NCBI RefSeq assembly: GCF_038594945.1
Contig: NZ_JBCFYD010000002.1
Coordinates: 1 to 64,000 of the forward strand
Source of the DNA: Fodinibius sp. Rm-B-1B1-1
GTDB taxonomy: Bacteria; Bacteroidota; Rhodothermia; Balneolales; Balneolaceae
Length of the DNA stretch: 64,000 nt
Direction of reading: 5' to 3'
Shown here: positions 10,201 through 20,287 of the stretch, in pieces
Position numbering within the stretch: the stretch's first letter is position 1
Layout of the letters: each line of letters begins with the position of its first letter
Program-made: the position numbers and the translations under genes
Notes under the pieces: model-generated
Databases searched by the model: none
Seen by the model: the letters and a program-made list of their open reading frames with translations, nothing else
What the model was told of the DNA's origin: nothing

Positions 10201-11626
10201 ATACGATGATGGTGAGGAAATTCACGATGTTGTTCTCAGTCGAGCAGGAGAAATCAAGATTCTTGATGAAGAAGGTAAGGAGCTTATATCGTACAATGTG
10301 CCTTATGGTTCAGAGCTCTTGGTTGAAGAGGGTGATGAAGTGCCAAAAGGAGTACCACTTTGTACCTGGGATCCTTATAACGCCAATATTTATGCTGAGA
10401 TTGACGGTGTTGTTGAGTACAAGGATATTCTTGAAGATATTACCTTTACCGAGGAGACGGATGCTCAAACCGGTCACCGTGAGAAAGTAGTGATTGATTC
10501 AAAAGATCGCTCATTAATTCCAACGTTGTTGGTGAAAGGCGATGATGATCGAGTTCGTGAGAAAACGCTTCCGGTTGATACTCACATCGTTATTGATGAT
10601 GGTGAAGATGTTTCAGCTGGCCAGGTTCTTGCTAAGATTCCACGTTCTACCGGACAGTCAAAAGATATTACGGCGGGTCTGCCGCGTGTAACTGAGCTTT
10701 TTGAAGCTCGTTCACCGAGTGATCCTGCTGCGGTATCCGAAATTGACGGTATTGTCAAGATGGGTGGTCGTAAGCGTGGTAAACAGGAAGTTATTGTTGA
10801 AAGTAAGGACGGCAAGACGGAAAAAACATATCTCATTTCTCTTTCCAAGCACATTCTGGTGCAGGAGAATGATTATGTTGAAGCCGGTCAGCAGCTATCT
10901 GATGGTACAATCCCGGCCGAAGAGATTCTGAATATTCTCGGTCCATATGCTGTACAGTCTTACCTTGTGAATGAGATTCAGGAGGTTTATCGACTGCAGG
11001 GTGTGAAGATCAATGACAAGCACATTGAGACCATCGTTCGTACAATGATGCAGAAAGTGGAAGTTACTGATCCGGGAGATACTATGTATCTCGAAGGAGA
11101 TAAAGTTGACCGCTTTGAGCTGAACAATAAGAATGATGATCTTATTGGAAAATATGTTGTTACCGATCCCGGCGGAAGCGAACTTAAGCAGGGTACTCTG
11201 CTAACGCGCCGCGAGGTACGAGATACAAATAATGAACTTATTAGGGAAGGTCTGGATGAAATTGAGACACGTGAAGCCGAACCGGCAATTTCTAAGCCGA
11301 TATTGTTAGGTATTACACGTGCAGCCCTCTCAACTGAGAGCTGGTTATCTGCTGCTTCATTCCAGGAGACTACAAAAGTACTGACACAAGCATCTATTGA
11401 GGCAAAGAAAGATACACTTCAAGGTCTCAAAGAAAATGTTATTGTCGGACACAAAGTACCTGCTGGTACGGGTCTCCGTAAGTATGATGATCTTATTGTC
11501 GGTAAGAAAGAAGAGCTTGATGAAGATGAGCAAGATGTTGCAAAAGTCTTTGATGAGCTTGCCGGATCTGAAGGCAATGGAGAAGAAGAGGCTGCAAAAC
11601 CAGCTGCTGAAGAGGATGAGTCTTAA
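7292..11626 (+). CDS. rpoC: DNA-directed RNA polymerase subunit beta'
   Basis: A 1444-residue beta' subunit. An N-terminal zinc ribbon is visible ([20 protein letters not shown], about residues 67-86). The catalytic magnesium site is [12 protein letters not shown] (about 469-480). A second zinc site is [11 protein letters not shown] (about 890-900). The trigger-loop region has [20 protein letters not shown] (about 917-936). The C-terminus ends in an acidic Glu/Ala-rich tail. The TTG start is supported by GGAGG seven bases upstream. It is the last gene of the secE-rpoC cluster and is followed by a strong intrinsic terminator. Confidence 0.98.
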   Translation: MPTTNTLTVSKDFDKIGISLASPETILSRSHGEVLTPETINYRTFKPEMDGLFCEKIFGPVKDYECHCGKYKRIRYKGIICDRCGVEVTRKAVRRERMGHISLTVPVVHIWYFKSLPNKLAYLLGYSSKNLEKIVYYETYVIMNPGVARDLGYKKGDLISEEEYYDIQEQLPEDQWEMDDDDEDKFRAKEGAEAIEELLATQDLDELAYRLRYEARNETSQMRKKKKLKRLQVIESFRAANQHTENRPEWMVQSVIPVIPPELRPLVPLEGGRFATSDLNDLYRRVIIRNNRLKRLIDIKAPDVILRNEKRMLQEAVDSLYDNSRKSNAVRNNNRPLKSLSDMLKGKSGRFRQNLLGKRVDYSGRSVIVVGPELKMHQCGLPKEMAVELYKPFIIRRLIERGYVKTVKSAKKVVDRRDAVVWEVLENVIDGHPVLLNRAPTLHRLGIQAFQPVLIEEKAIRLHPLACTAYNADFDGDQMAVHLPLSHDAVLEASVLMLGSHNLLSPANGGPIAVPSQDMVLGIYYLTKMRGDQRGEGKTFANLDEVLIAYDRDRIDLHAKINLRITKENEDGEKVQEIVKTTTGRVLFNKILPDAMEFVNKTLGKKELRVLIGDIHYKVGTARTAEFLDDMKRLGFEEATTGGISFSLEDIVIPEEKDKLLEKAQDEVAEIDQRYEMGFITDNERYNQVIDKWTSTTNRVSESLFEALTSDREGFNPVFMMADSGARGSKEQIRQLGGMRGLMAKPQKSSQQEGNEVIENPILSSFKEGLTVLEYFISTHGARKGLADTALKTADAGYLTRRLVDVSQDIIINEQDCGTLRGIKMKALKDNEDVIESLEDRILGRVSLHDIYDPITDELLCEANQMIDEDVAQSIAETSIEEVEIRSVLTCETERGVCSKCYGRDLSRNTMVQVGEAVGVIAAQSIGEPGTQLTLRTFHVGGTASRVESESMHKTKFEGKVEFENVRSVEYDDGEEIHDVVLSRAGEIKILDEEGKELISYNVPYGSELLVEEGDEVPKGVPLCTWDPYNANIYAEIDGVVEYKDILEDITFTEETDAQTGHREKVVIDSKDRSLIPTLLVKGDDDRVREKTLPVDTHIVIDDGEDVSAGQVLAKIPRSTGQSKDITAGLPRVTELFEARSPSDPAAVSEIDGIVKMGGRKRGKQEVIVESKDGKTEKTYLISLSKHILVQENDYVEAGQQLSDGTIPAEEILNILGPYAVQSYLVNEIQEVYRLQGVKINDKHIETIVRTMMQKVEVTDPGDTMYLEGDKVDRFELNNKNDDLIGKYVVTDPGGSELKQGTLLTRREVRDTNNELIREGLDEIETREAEPAISKPILLGITRAALSTESWLSAASFQETTKVLTQASIEAKKDTLQGLKENVIVGHKVPAGTGLRKYDDLIVGKKEELDEDEQDVAKVFDELAGSEGNGEEEAAKPAAEEDES

Positions 11627-11651
11627 TTGACCTTCACTTACAGATATAAAA

Positions 11652-11688
11652 GAAAAGAGCCCGACTGTTTAAGTCGGGCTCTTTTTAT
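11652..11688 (+). terminator. Intrinsic terminator after rpoC
   Basis: AAAGAGCCCGACT pairs with AGTCGGGCTCTTT across a short loop, giving a GC-rich stem of about 13 pairs that runs into a T-rich end on the plus strand. On the minus strand the same hairpin is followed by a weaker T stretch and could also stop the convergent YtxH-like gene. Confidence 0.93.
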
Positions 11689-11738
11689 TAAAACCAATAA
11701 ATAAAGAGAACCTATTTATTTTAAAATCGTTTTAGAAA

Positions 11739-12068
11739 TTACGACTTCTCTTTTGTACTATTTTGGTTCGTTTCTTTTGAGTCGTCAATAGTCTCCAAGA
11801 GATCTTCAGCTTCTCGTATTAGATCTTGTGCACGATCGCGTGCATCTTCTACTACCAAGTTACCTTGACGTTTCGCTTCTGATATGGCTTCTTTCTCTTC
11901 AGAAAGACGATCTATCAGATGGGTAAGTTCATCTAAGTAAGAGCTTAAGCGATAGCTGAGAATATCCCTTGTATTGCTTCCTTTGTCTGGAGCATAAAGT
12001 AATGCTATTGCCGATCCAATCACGGCTCCGGATAATAAACCGAGTGTAAAGTCTTTTGATTTACTCAT
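11739..12068 (-). CDS. YtxH domain protein (membrane-anchored, coiled coil)
   Basis: 109 residues from the ATG at 12068. A longer frame opens at 12101, but an AGGAGG site (12081-12086) lies inside that extension and fits the downstream ATG, at a rather long spacing of 12 bases. The protein starts MSKSKDFTLG, then GLLSGAVIGSAIALLYAP, the glycine-rich membrane segment plus APxxG turn typical of YtxH/GvpP-like proteins. A charged, probably coiled-coil stretch follows (about residues 40-95). Relatives are often stress-associated, but no precise function is established. It is transcribed alone. Confidence 0.8.
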   Translation of the reverse strand: MSKSKDFTLGLLSGAVIGSAIALLYAPDKGSNTRDILSYRLSSYLDELTHLIDRLSEEKEAISEAKRQGNLVVEDARDRAQDLIREAEDLLETIDDSKETNQNSTKEKS

Positions 12069-12338
12069 AATTAATTGCTGCCTCCTGTAGCCTATTTTCA
12101 AATAGCTTTAAATGATTATGATATTATATATTGCTAACGTTTTATCTGAAGGTTTAATATGCAATTATCTATAGTTATTTAAAAATTTTAGCAACATTTC
12201 ATAAACTACTTTGGGGTTGGATTCAAGCATAGTAATTCTTGTAATAACGTACAATAGTTAGTATCCATATTAAGAAAAAGAAGCAATTTTTTTTATCTTA
12301 AGTTTACCAAAAAATAACTACCAAAGGACCAATCAACT

Positions 12339-12995
12339 ATGAAATTTTTTATTGATACCGCTGATCTTGATGAAATTAAAGAAGCCAACGATTTAGGGAT
12401 ATTAGATGGTGTTACAACGAACCCAAGTTTGTGTGCAAAAATTGGTGTTGCTGATTTTGAAGGCCATATTGCAAAAATTTGTAATCTTGTTGATGGTGAT
12501 GTTTCGGCTGAAGTTGTGTCCACGGAATATGATGAAATTATTTCCGAAGCACGACACTTGGCTGATATTGCCGATAATGTTGTAGTAAAAGTTCCCCTTA
12601 TTAAGGATGGAATTAAAGCCATCAAAACGTTATCCGACGAAGGTATTCGCACCAACTGTACGCTCTGTTTTTCAGCAACGCAAGCTTTGATAGCCGCTAA
12701 AGCGGGGGCTACCTACATTTCGCCATTTATCGGGCGGTTAGATGATATTTCGAGTGATGGTATGCAGCTTATCGCAGATGTGGTAACCATCTACGAAAAT
12801 TATGGATTTGAAACAGAAGTGCTTGCAGCAAGTATTCGTCATCCAATGCATGTACTTGAATCTGCCCGACTGGGAGCTGATGTAGCTACGATGCCACTTA
12901 ACGTGATCGACCAGCTTCTGCACCATCCTAAAACAGATAGTGGCTTAGAGCGTTTTCTTGATGACTGGAATGCACTCCAAGACGAGCTTAATTAG
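12339..12995 (+). CDS. tal: Transaldolase, small TalC/FSA-type
   Basis: A 218-residue TIM-barrel enzyme of the short transaldolase subfamily. It starts [20 protein letters not shown] and continues DGVTTNPSL. The Schiff-base lysine is K84 in [12 protein letters not shown]. Later motifs are [29 protein letters not shown] and [13 protein letters not shown]. In the pentose phosphate pathway it moves a dihydroxyacetone unit between sugar phosphates; the related fructose-6-phosphate aldolase activity cannot be excluded from sequence alone. It is transcribed alone and has its own terminator. Confidence 0.93.
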   Translation: MKFFIDTADLDEIKEANDLGILDGVTTNPSLCAKIGVADFEGHIAKICNLVDGDVSAEVVSTEYDEIISEARHLADIADNVVVKVPLIKDGIKAIKTLSDEGIRTNCTLCFSATQALIAAKAGATYISPFIGRLDDISSDGMQLIADVVTIYENYGFETEVLAASIRHPMHVLESARLGADVATMPLNVIDQLLHHPKTDSGLERFLDDWNALQDELN

Positions 12996-13026
12996 TAATA
13001 AATCGATTTATATATTCGTTTTTAAG

Positions 13027-13057
13027 TGCCCGGTATATCATGTGCCGGGCATTTTTA
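13027..13057 (+). terminator. Intrinsic terminator after transaldolase gene
   Basis: TGCCCGG (13027-13033) pairs with CCGGGCA (13045-13051) across an 11-base loop and is followed by TTTTTATTT. Confidence 0.85.
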
Positions 13058-13079
13058 TTTAACTTGATAAGAGCTTGAG

Positions 13080-14462
13080 ATGGATCTTTTTAATGAAGAA
13101 TCAGAATCGGGTCAAAGTAACCCCAAGTCCGACTTTGTAAATCCTCATGAACCGCTTGCTACCCGTATGCGGCCACGGTCTCTTGATGAGTTTGTTGGGC
13201 AGAATCATATTGTCGGAGAAGGAAAAATGCTGCGACGGATGATCGAGTCGGGTGTTATTGGATCACTTATTTTTTACGGTCCGCCAAGTTCCGGTAAAAC
13301 AACGTTGGCACATGTCATATCCCGGGAAATAAATGCCCAATATATTGAGCTTAATGCTGTGCTCGATGGCATAAAGGATTTGCGAAAGGTGGTGGCCAAG
13401 GCTGAAAAGGTCCAGCAGATGAATGATCGTAAGACCATTCTTTTTGTTGATGAAATTCACCGTTGGAACAAGGCCCAGCAAGATGCGTTATTACCACATT
13501 TGGAATCAGGGGTGATTACATTAATTGGGGCGACCACAGAAAATCCCTTTTATTCGTTGGTAAGTCCGTTGTTATCACGATGCCAATTGTTTGAGTTGTA
13601 TGATCTTACCACCGATCATGTTTTGAAAATGATTGACCGGTCGTTGGAGGATGAAGTGCGAGGTCTTGGAAAGAAAGAAATTGAGGTAACAGATGAGGCG
13701 AAGCAGCATTTAGCCGATTTTGCAGGGGGCGATATCCGTAATGCCATTAATGCCTTAGAAATAGCGGTTCTATCCAGTGAGGCTGATGAGGATGGTGTAA
13801 TTCGCATTAATTTAGAAGTTGCAAAGGAATGTATTCAACGTCGCGGGGTGCGTTATGATGGCAGTGGAGACGAGCATTATCATTATGCATCAGCTTTTAT
13901 AAAGTCGTTGCGTGGCTCGGATGTCGATGCAGCTCTGTATTGGATGGTCGCTATGTTAGAAGGCGGCGAAGATCCCAATTTTATTTTTAGGAGGATGCTT
14001 ATTCAGGCTTCTGAGGATGTAGGGATGGCCGATCCCCATGCGCTTACGCTTGTAAATTCTGCGCACGAAGCATTTACCAAATGCGGAATGCCCGAAGGGT
14101 TGTATTTTCTGGCTCATGCGTGTATTTATGTAGCCCTGGCGCCCAAGAGCAATAGTACAGGGGCTGTATTTTCTGTACGCAGCGAAATTCAAAGCAATGG
14201 TATTGGTGAAGTACCCCCGCATTTAAGAGATAAAACAGCCAATTCTAAACAGTCGCGCTATTTGGGCGTTGAAAATGCTTCTGATGATTACCATTATCCG
14301 CATTCATATGATCATCATTGGGTTCCACAAGATTATCTGCCTGAAAGTGTAAAAGAGAAAAGCTGGTACGAAGCCGGTGCCATTGGCCGGGAAAGTAAGC
14401 TGTGGGATCGTATTGAAAAGATTAAAGAAGCATACGAAAAAGCGAACAAAGGGAAACGATAG
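13080..14462 (+). CDS. rarA: Replication-associated recombination protein RarA (MgsA), AAA+ ATPase
   Basis: A 460-residue clamp-loader-like AAA+ ATPase. Family motifs are [20 protein letters not shown] at the N-terminus, Walker A GPPSSGKT (residues 67-74), Walker [17 protein letters not shown], sensor 1 in [19 protein letters not shown] and the RarA C-terminal block with [18 protein letters not shown]. RarA acts at stalled replication forks and binds SSB. Its start lies 22 bases after the transaldolase terminator, so it must have its own promoter or be read through. Confidence 0.95.
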   Translation: MDLFNEESESGQSNPKSDFVNPHEPLATRMRPRSLDEFVGQNHIVGEGKMLRRMIESGVIGSLIFYGPPSSGKTTLAHVISREINAQYIELNAVLDGIKDLRKVVAKAEKVQQMNDRKTILFVDEIHRWNKAQQDALLPHLESGVITLIGATTENPFYSLVSPLLSRCQLFELYDLTTDHVLKMIDRSLEDEVRGLGKKEIEVTDEAKQHLADFAGGDIRNAINALEIAVLSSEADEDGVIRINLEVAKECIQRRGVRYDGSGDEHYHYASAFIKSLRGSDVDAALYWMVAMLEGGEDPNFIFRRMLIQASEDVGMADPHALTLVNSAHEAFTKCGMPEGLYFLAHACIYVALAPKSNSTGAVFSVRSEIQSNGIGEVPPHLRDKTANSKQSRYLGVENASDDYHYPHSYDHHWVPQDYLPESVKEKSWYEAGAIGRESKLWDRIEKIKEAYEKANKGKR

Positions 14463-14546
14463 AGTTAGTTTTCCCGTTAGGCTAAATTTAAGTATCGGTT
14501 GTTGAAAAATTACATGTAGGATATAGTAGAACTTAAACGTTTATTT

Positions 14547-15116
14547 ATGGTTGACCTTAAAATTATCAGCGGTACGGATCGTCCAAATTCTAATGCCATG
14601 CGTGTTTCAACGTATGTGAAAGGATTATATCAGAAGGAAGGTATCGATACTGACATTATTGATCTGCAGGATTTTCCCTTATCAGAGGTGGCCGGAGGGA
14701 GATATGGTGAAGAGTTGCCAGCTGTTGATACGTTTGTTGATGCTGCCGTAACTGCTGATGGTTTGGTAATAGTATGTCCCGAATACAACGGGGGCTATCC
14801 GGGAATTTTGAAAATGTTTATCGACTATTTGCCTTTTCCAAACAGTCTTGACAAAAAGCCCATTGCACTTATTGGAGAAGCAAATGGTGCTTTTGGAGCG
14901 ATGAGGGCGGTAGAACAGTTGCAGCAGGTTTTTGGATATAGAAATGCACACATCTATCCTGAGCGAGTATTTATATCTCGCATCAATGAAAACTTCGATG
15001 ATGAAAAAGGCATCAAAAATGAATTCCAGCAACAGCTCCTGATATCACAAATAGAGGGATTTCCGCCGTTTATCAGAAATTTGCAAAAAAATGAGTCGTT
15101 GGTTTCTGGAAGTTAA
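14547..15116 (+). CDS. NADPH-dependent FMN reductase family protein
   Basis: A 189-residue flavodoxin-fold oxidoreductase. The N-terminal MVDLKIISGTDRPNSNAMRV is the phosphate-binding loop of the FMN site, and VIVCPEYNGGYPGILKMFID is the family signature for the second FMN loop. These enzymes use NAD(P)H to reduce FMN, quinones or azo dyes; the substrate here is unknown. The gene is convergent with the response regulator downstream, and their stop codons overlap (TAA on plus at 15114-15116, on minus at 15113-15115), leaving no room for a terminator. Confidence 0.88.
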   Translation: MVDLKIISGTDRPNSNAMRVSTYVKGLYQKEGIDTDIIDLQDFPLSEVAGGRYGEELPAVDTFVDAAVTADGLVIVCPEYNGGYPGILKMFIDYLPFPNSLDKKPIALIGEANGAFGAMRAVEQLQQVFGYRNAHIYPERVFISRINENFDDEKGIKNEFQQQLLISQIEGFPPFIRNLQKNESLVSGS

Positions 15117-15817
15117 TTCATCTTAAGCATATATCCGACTCCATGTAAGGTAACCAAGTACTTGGGATCGTCGGGTTTGACCTCAATTTTGGAGCGTAAC
15201 TTTGAGATATGTACATCCACGGTTCGTGTATTAGTGCTAAACTCATAGCGCCATACATTTTCCAAGAGATCGTCACGAGAAACCGGTTCATTGGAGTGAG
15301 AAACCAGATAGCGTATAAGCTCTACTTCGCGTGTGGTAAGTTCTAAATCTCCTTCTTCGGGATGTTCAGCTACAGCGTTAGACAAATCAACATGGATTGG
15401 GTCGAGATTGATTTCTTTGACGGGTTTCATCTTGGAGTAGGTATCGGAACGGCGTAAGCGGGCTTTAATGCGGGCCAGAAGTTCTTTTACTCCAAAAGGT
15501 TTTGTGATATAATCATCAGCTCCAATGTTTAAGCCCGTAACTTTATCTATTTCCTGATCCCGCGCTGTTAGCATGATAATGGGAAAGGTGTAATTCTGGT
15601 CACGTACTTCGCGACATACATCAAACCCACTCATTCCTGGCAGCATGAGATCTAAAATCATCAAATCCGGATCTTCCTCTTGGACAATGTCCACCGCCTT
15701 GTCGCCATCCTTTGCTACAAAAACATCATACCCTTCACTTGCCAATGTATCTTGAAGAGTGAAAACTAAACTCGGTTCATCTTCAACAATAACTATTTTT
15801 TTGGGATCAGCTGACAT
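15113..15817 (-). CDS. OmpR/PhoB-family response regulator
   Basis: A 234-residue two-domain regulator. In the receiver domain (about residues 7-120), acidic residues E12 and D13 and the phosphorylated D56 (in MILDLMLPG) are visible, plus the conserved Lys in YITKPFG. The winged-helix DNA-binding domain (about 140-232) includes LTTREVELIRYLV and RTVDVHISKLRSKIE. The first codons overlap the end of the histidine kinase gene by 11 bases, so kinase and regulator form one unit. The signal sensed is unknown. Confidence 0.95.
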   Translation of the reverse strand: MSADPKKIVIVEDEPSLVFTLQDTLASEGYDVFVAKDGDKAVDIVQEEDPDLMILDLMLPGMSGFDVCREVRDQNYTFPIIMLTARDQEIDKVTGLNIGADDYITKPFGVKELLARIKARLRRSDTYSKMKPVKEINLDPIHVDLSNAVAEHPEEGDLELTTREVELIRYLVSHSNEPVSRDDLLENVWRYEFSTNTRTVDVHISKLRSKIEVKPDDPKYLVTLHGVGYMLKMN

Positions 15818-17507
15818 ATTGTTTTAATGCTTTATTTTCTGATAAAGATTCGGTGGCGTTTTGTTCTGACTTAACAGAATCTTTGCTTTCGGAGGTATTC
15901 AAAATAGGAAATGTGATGATAAAAGTTGATCCTTGTCCCGGTTTACTTTCTACTTTTATCGTACCGCCATTGAGCTGTACTAAATTTTTTACGATTGATA
16001 ATCCCAACCCGTGTCCTTTTGTCTTAGCGGTGAGGGAGTCTTCAATTCGAAAAAATTTATCAAATATATTCGACAGATTTTTCTTTTCAATGCCAATACC
16101 GTGATCCTCAATATGCATCTCAATATTCTTGGCTTGATTAAGCACTTTAATCCCTAAATACTTATGGTCATTACTATATTTTATAGCGTTATCAACCAGG
16201 TTACTGAGGATGGTTTCTAAACTATTGCGATCAATATTTGCCTGGGGTAAGGAATCATCAATATGGATATCGAGGTCAAAGTCTTGGGTCGTGAAAAACT
16301 TTTGATGCTTCTCGATGTATGACTGTACTACTTCGCCAATGTTTGTTGGCTTGGGGTTTATTAGCGATTCGCCGGCATTAGCTTTGGCGACATCCAATAG
16401 TTTATCAATCATTTTGCGGAGGCGAACAGCTTCGCTGTAAATATGATTGCCATAGCTTTTAAGTCTTTCTTGATCCTGAACGCGTCCATCAGAAAGGTTT
16501 TCCCCGGCAGCCTGCATTACGGAAAGCGGAGTCTTAAGTTCATGGGTCACGTTAGCCAAAAACTCTGACTGACGCTCTGCCAATGCACGTTCCTTGCGGG
16601 CATACCGAAACATGAAGACAAGTGCTCCAAGTAATAAGAGCATGGCTGCACCCAATACAATGAGGTTTCGAATCAGGGAAGTGTTGCTGGCTGCAATTGT
16701 TGATGCATCTGTAAAAGCTACTTCAATTTTCCAGTAGTCGAAAAAGTCAGGGAAGTTTTGGTCAAACTGGATCTGTTCCCGGTTATAGTCTGCCTCGGGA
16801 TTGCTGCCAGTAATAATTTCTTCATTAGTCCAATCGCGGAGCCAAACATTCATGTCGGCATGATCATCATCCCCGAACTTTTCTGCAAAAACAGATGGGA
16901 GATAGGAATTTCTTAAAAAATCCTGGTTAAAAGGCATTACCAAATATCCAAAAATGTGATGTTCGGATGGATTAATGAGTACAATGGTTATACTGCGATG
17001 CGAATCGAAAATGACCTTATTATTATATTTGTACTCATCAATTAAGCTTTTGATCTGAGTACGGGCAATGCCCATCCCATCACAAACGATCGAAGAAAAA
17101 TTGGAAGTAGGTCGGAACTCCTTTTCTGTGGTATACTCTAAAACAGAACCTTGTTGCTGGCATGCCTCTGAGGAGGAAGGGATGAAATAAATGGATTGAT
17201 AAATGGAATCCTTGACAGCATTATTAAGTAGGTTAGTAACCTCTCTTGTGAACTGTCCATTATCCTTAAATTGATTCTCCAGGCGATTGATATCGGTTGA
17301 TCCTAATCCAAAAAAGTCTTTAAAAAACCGATATCGGATTTTATCAGAAAACTCAGCAATCTGAAGCTTTTTATTTTCTCTTGAGGATTCCAGGGTATGT
17401 TCGTGTAGTGAGTAAAGCGAATACACATTCATGCCGGTAAGGGCCAAAATTGCAATTACGCCGGCAATTAAAATCCACTGTAGTGATCCATATTGTTTCA
17501 TACTCAT
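15807..17507 (-). CDS. Membrane sensor histidine kinase
   Basis: A 566-residue sensor kinase. One membrane span near the N-terminus (WILIAGVIAILALTGMNVYS), a periplasmic domain of about 240 residues without a recognised fold, a second span (LIVLGAAMLLLLGALVFMF), the HisKA box ANVTHELKTPLSV with H322, the N box NLVDNAIKYS, the glycine boxes EDHGIGI and GHGLGLSIVKN, then a hydrophilic tail of about 30 residues. It pairs with the OmpR-type regulator immediately downstream (11-base overlap). Their order is kinase then regulator, the reverse of many phoB-phoR pairs. Confidence 0.94.
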   Translation of the reverse strand: MSMKQYGSLQWILIAGVIAILALTGMNVYSLYSLHEHTLESSRENKKLQIAEFSDKIRYRFFKDFFGLGSTDINRLENQFKDNGQFTREVTNLLNNAVKDSIYQSIYFIPSSSEACQQQGSVLEYTTEKEFRPTSNFSSIVCDGMGIARTQIKSLIDEYKYNNKVIFDSHRSITIVLINPSEHHIFGYLVMPFNQDFLRNSYLPSVFAEKFGDDDHADMNVWLRDWTNEEIITGSNPEADYNREQIQFDQNFPDFFDYWKIEVAFTDASTIAASNTSLIRNLIVLGAAMLLLLGALVFMFRYARKERALAERQSEFLANVTHELKTPLSVMQAAGENLSDGRVQDQERLKSYGNHIYSEAVRLRKMIDKLLDVAKANAGESLINPKPTNIGEVVQSYIEKHQKFFTTQDFDLDIHIDDSLPQANIDRNSLETILSNLVDNAIKYSNDHKYLGIKVLNQAKNIEMHIEDHGIGIEKKNLSNIFDKFFRIEDSLTAKTKGHGLGLSIVKNLVQLNGGTIKVESKPGQGSTFIITFPILNTSESKDSVKSEQNATESLSENKALKQYVS

Positions 17508-17624
17508 TGTAACATGGCTATCTGTTTAGATATTATCTAAAGGTAAGAAAATTATCATCTCCTTAAATTCGAAACAGCTATTTTTTTACGTGATTTAATA
17601 CAACCTAAAACTAAATGTATTTAA

Positions 17625-17655
17625 AATAGAAAAAGGGTACTGTTAAGCGCCCTTT
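17625..17655 (-). terminator. Probable terminator of the M1 peptidase transcript
   Basis: Read on the minus strand, AAAGGG (17655-17650) pairs with CCCTTT (17637-17632) across a 12-base loop and is followed by TTCTATTTT. The six-pair stem is modest, but it sits 26 bases after the peptidase stop codon. Confidence 0.55.
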
Positions 17656-17680
17656 CCAACTAAAGTGCTAAATATTTGAG

Positions 17681-19708
17681 CTACTTTATCCAGTTGTTAT
17701 TTTGCCTATTTGTATCGGGGAAACTGTTACTGGGATCGATTTTTACCTTTGTTACTTCTCCGGGAATTGTTAGCTCAACTTGTGTTGCACCATTTAGCCA
17801 TTTTTCAACGGAAATGGTTTCAGTTACAGTAGATCCATCACTTTTAGTAATTTCCAGCATTACTGGCATAGCAGCCTGACCGTAGTCTTCAATTAAAATA
17901 TGGCTTTCCCCATCTTCGAAGCGAACATTTGTTATAGCATGATCAAGCGTCCAGGTTTCATAGTACCAAGCTCTCCAGAACCAGTCCAGATCACGACCTG
18001 CAACATCTTCAAAGGTGTTAAACATATCCCAGGGATATGGGTGTTTGTATTTCCATCGGTCAATAAATTTGTGGAGTGCTTCATTAAATGTTTTTTGGCC
18101 CAAGATTGCACGTAAACTTACGAGCATTGATGCTGGTTTGGGATAAGAGGCTACGCCATAGGCAAATCCGTTATAATGGTAATCTGACCATCGCATAATG
18201 GGACCTTCAATATCCGTATTTGTGATTTGTAGATAGCTGTTTATATCATTGACGTCAAAATCAGGTCCGCCGGGATAGTACGCTTTTTTTGCCTGATTTT
18301 CATTAAAGGTAGTTGTTCCTTCATCCATCCAGGCATAGCGGCGTTCATTGGTGCTTACGATCATAGGCACCCACATATGGGCAAGTTCATGGGCTATTAC
18401 CGCATAAAGGGCTTGTGATGACTGCCCGTTGTAATCTCCAATGATAGTCATCATGGGAAACTCCATGCCACCACCGATGATGCCGCCGCCCTCAACGGAG
18501 GTCATGTGCGGCCAGGGATATGTCAGGCCTGTTTGTTCCGAAAGATACGTGATGGCGTGTTGCGTAAACTTAGCGCCATCCGTCCACAGAGGTGCTGAAC
18601 CTCGATAGATTGCATTGATATTCGTAAAATCTTCTACGCCATCGCCATTACGATCGCCTATACCGGCCCGGGTTGCATCCCATTTAGATTCTTTGGTAAC
18701 ACTAAAAGCAAAGTCGCGAACTTTTTGGGCTTTGAAGTTCCATGTGAGCGTACCATTTTCGGATGACTTCGTTACTGATCCAAAATCATCTTCGGTCACT
18801 ACATGCATGACAGAATCGCTACTGTGTGCCTTATTGAGACGCTCGTATATATCTTTAGCAAGAACGTCATCGCCATTTGTCAATTGTCCGGTTGATCCCA
18901 CCATCCATTGATTCGGGACGGTAATATCTACGTTGTAGTCAGCAAAATCATGGTAAAATTCTGCATTACCAGTAAACTGATCTGTCATCCATCCAATAAC
19001 ATCATCATAAACACGCATTTGTGGGTACCAATAGGCAATGTAAAAAAGATTGTCTTCGCTGTACCCCATGCGTCCATCGGCCCCTTGCTGAGGGATTTTG
19101 AAATCCCAGGTAACTTGTATTTGGGCAGAATCGCCCGGTGCCAAGTTATTTTCAGGACGGATATATAGTAGCGTTCCATTGACGCCGTACCCAGAAGGAT
19201 CTCGCTGTGATTGCAGCTGGTTCAGCTTATTGCCATTCAAGCCCACATTATGCAGGTTAATGCCACCTGTAACCTCCTGCTGGCTGTTTCGTTTGGCACC
19301 TTTGGCATGCAGATTTTGGGCTAATTCCATATACAAACCGCTAAGGGTATCAGGCGAATTATTATAGTAAGTAATAGTAGCGTTTCCTTTAACAAGGGTA
19401 TCAGCGGGGAGCAATTCTACATCAATGTCATAATTGGCCCACTGTGTCCAGTAGTCTTCGCCCGGCGTGCCAGACATTGTTCGGGTGTTCATTTCAACAG
19501 CATTGAAGAAAGCGTCAGGAATTTCGTTTGTAATAGGATTGACGGCCAACCGGTTTTGGGTAGTTGTGGTTTCCGATGGCGTAGCTTCCTCACCTTCGGG
19601 TTGTTTTTCTTGGCTGATTTGTTGGGAACCCGTACATCCTGCAAGTAGCAGCGCACTTATAATGAATATGCAAATAGTGTTTTCAAAAGATAGTGGTTTC
19701 AAAATCAT
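17681..19708 (-). CDS. M1 family metallopeptidase, lipoprotein
   Basis: 675 residues from the ATG at 19708; a TTG three codons upstream (19717) is an alternative start. The N-terminus has a lipoprotein signal with lipobox LLAGC (Cys 25), so the protein is predicted to be anchored at the outer or inner membrane. The gluzincin site is complete: H440-E-L-A-H444 in VIAHELAHMW, then E463 in WMDEGTTTF, 19 residues after the second His. The substrate motif GGGMEFPMM corresponds to the GxMEN loop of M1 aminopeptidases. A short gap separates it from the receiver gene upstream, so co-transcription is possible. Substrate unknown. Confidence 0.92.
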   Translation of the reverse strand: MILKPLSFENTICIFIISALLLAGCTGSQQISQEKQPEGEEATPSETTTTQNRLAVNPITNEIPDAFFNAVEMNTRTMSGTPGEDYWTQWANYDIDVELLPADTLVKGNATITYYNNSPDTLSGLYMELAQNLHAKGAKRNSQQEVTGGINLHNVGLNGNKLNQLQSQRDPSGYGVNGTLLYIRPENNLAPGDSAQIQVTWDFKIPQQGADGRMGYSEDNLFYIAYWYPQMRVYDDVIGWMTDQFTGNAEFYHDFADYNVDITVPNQWMVGSTGQLTNGDDVLAKDIYERLNKAHSSDSVMHVVTEDDFGSVTKSSENGTLTWNFKAQKVRDFAFSVTKESKWDATRAGIGDRNGDGVEDFTNINAIYRGSAPLWTDGAKFTQHAITYLSEQTGLTYPWPHMTSVEGGGIIGGGMEFPMMTIIGDYNGQSSQALYAVIAHELAHMWVPMIVSTNERRYAWMDEGTTTFNENQAKKAYYPGGPDFDVNDINSYLQITNTDIEGPIMRWSDYHYNGFAYGVASYPKPASMLVSLRAILGQKTFNEALHKFIDRWKYKHPYPWDMFNTFEDVAGRDLDWFWRAWYYETWTLDHAITNVRFEDGESHILIEDYGQAAMPVMLEITKSDGSTVTETISVEKWLNGATQVELTIPGEVTKVKIDPSNSFPDTNRQNNNWIK

Positions 19709-19744
19709 GGGAATCAAGGGAGTTAAAATACTGGTGTAAGCGCT

Positions 19745-20125
19745 TTAAGAATCGGTTGAAAAGTGTTTCTCAACTGAAACCTTCAAATCTTCAAACTCAA
19801 TAGGTTTGGTAAGATAATCCAAGGGGTTGGTATCCTTGGATCGTTCTACATGGTAGGGGTCTGAATTACCCGTAATATAGATAACCGGAACATCCGAAAA
19901 CTCTCTAATCTTATTCATGGCTTCAATACCATCAATTTCTCCTTCCAGAGAAATGTCCATGATAATTAAATCGGGATCTATTTTTTTTGCTGTTTCAATT
20001 GCGGTTTTACCGTAAACAAGTTCACCCTCTGTTTGGAAGCCAAGTCGTTCTAAATAACTTTCGTACAGTAAATTGAGAATGAGATCGTCTTCAACAATGA
20101 TGACCTTCTTCTTATCTTTACTCAT
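19745..20125 (-). CDS. Stand-alone response regulator receiver (CheY-like)
   Basis: 126 residues, receiver domain only. The acidic pocket is E12-D13-D14, the phosphorylation site is D57 in LIIMDISLEG, and the conserved Lys is in YLTKPIEF. There is no output domain, so it must act through a partner protein. It follows the large HisKA_2 kinase after 162 bases and precedes the M1 peptidase. Receivers paired with this kinase class often act in phosphorelays or in light and stress signalling; the partner here is unknown. Confidence 0.92.
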   Translation of the reverse strand: MSKDKKKVIIVEDDLILNLLYESYLERLGFQTEGELVYGKTAIETAKKIDPDLIIMDISLEGEIDGIEAMNKIREFSDVPVIYITGNSDPYHVERSKDTNPLDYLTKPIEFEDLKVSVEKHFSTDS

Positions 20126-20287
20126 ATAATTTTTAGGATATCATTATTCATAGTATTACACCTAAAATAGTAAAATAGTGTGATAAGACAATTCTCTATT
20201 TTAATAAGGTGTTGCCTTTGTAATAAGATATTGTTTAAAAGAGATATCCGGCAATTCTGAGTATATGCTTTCAAAGTCATCTTGATA

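Noticed and set aside
15807-17507. The kinase-regulator pair considered as PhoR-PhoB because of the later phosphoester cluster.
   Set aside because: The periplasmic domain does not resemble PhoR, there are no pst or phoU genes next to it, and it lies 13 kb away on the opposite strand.
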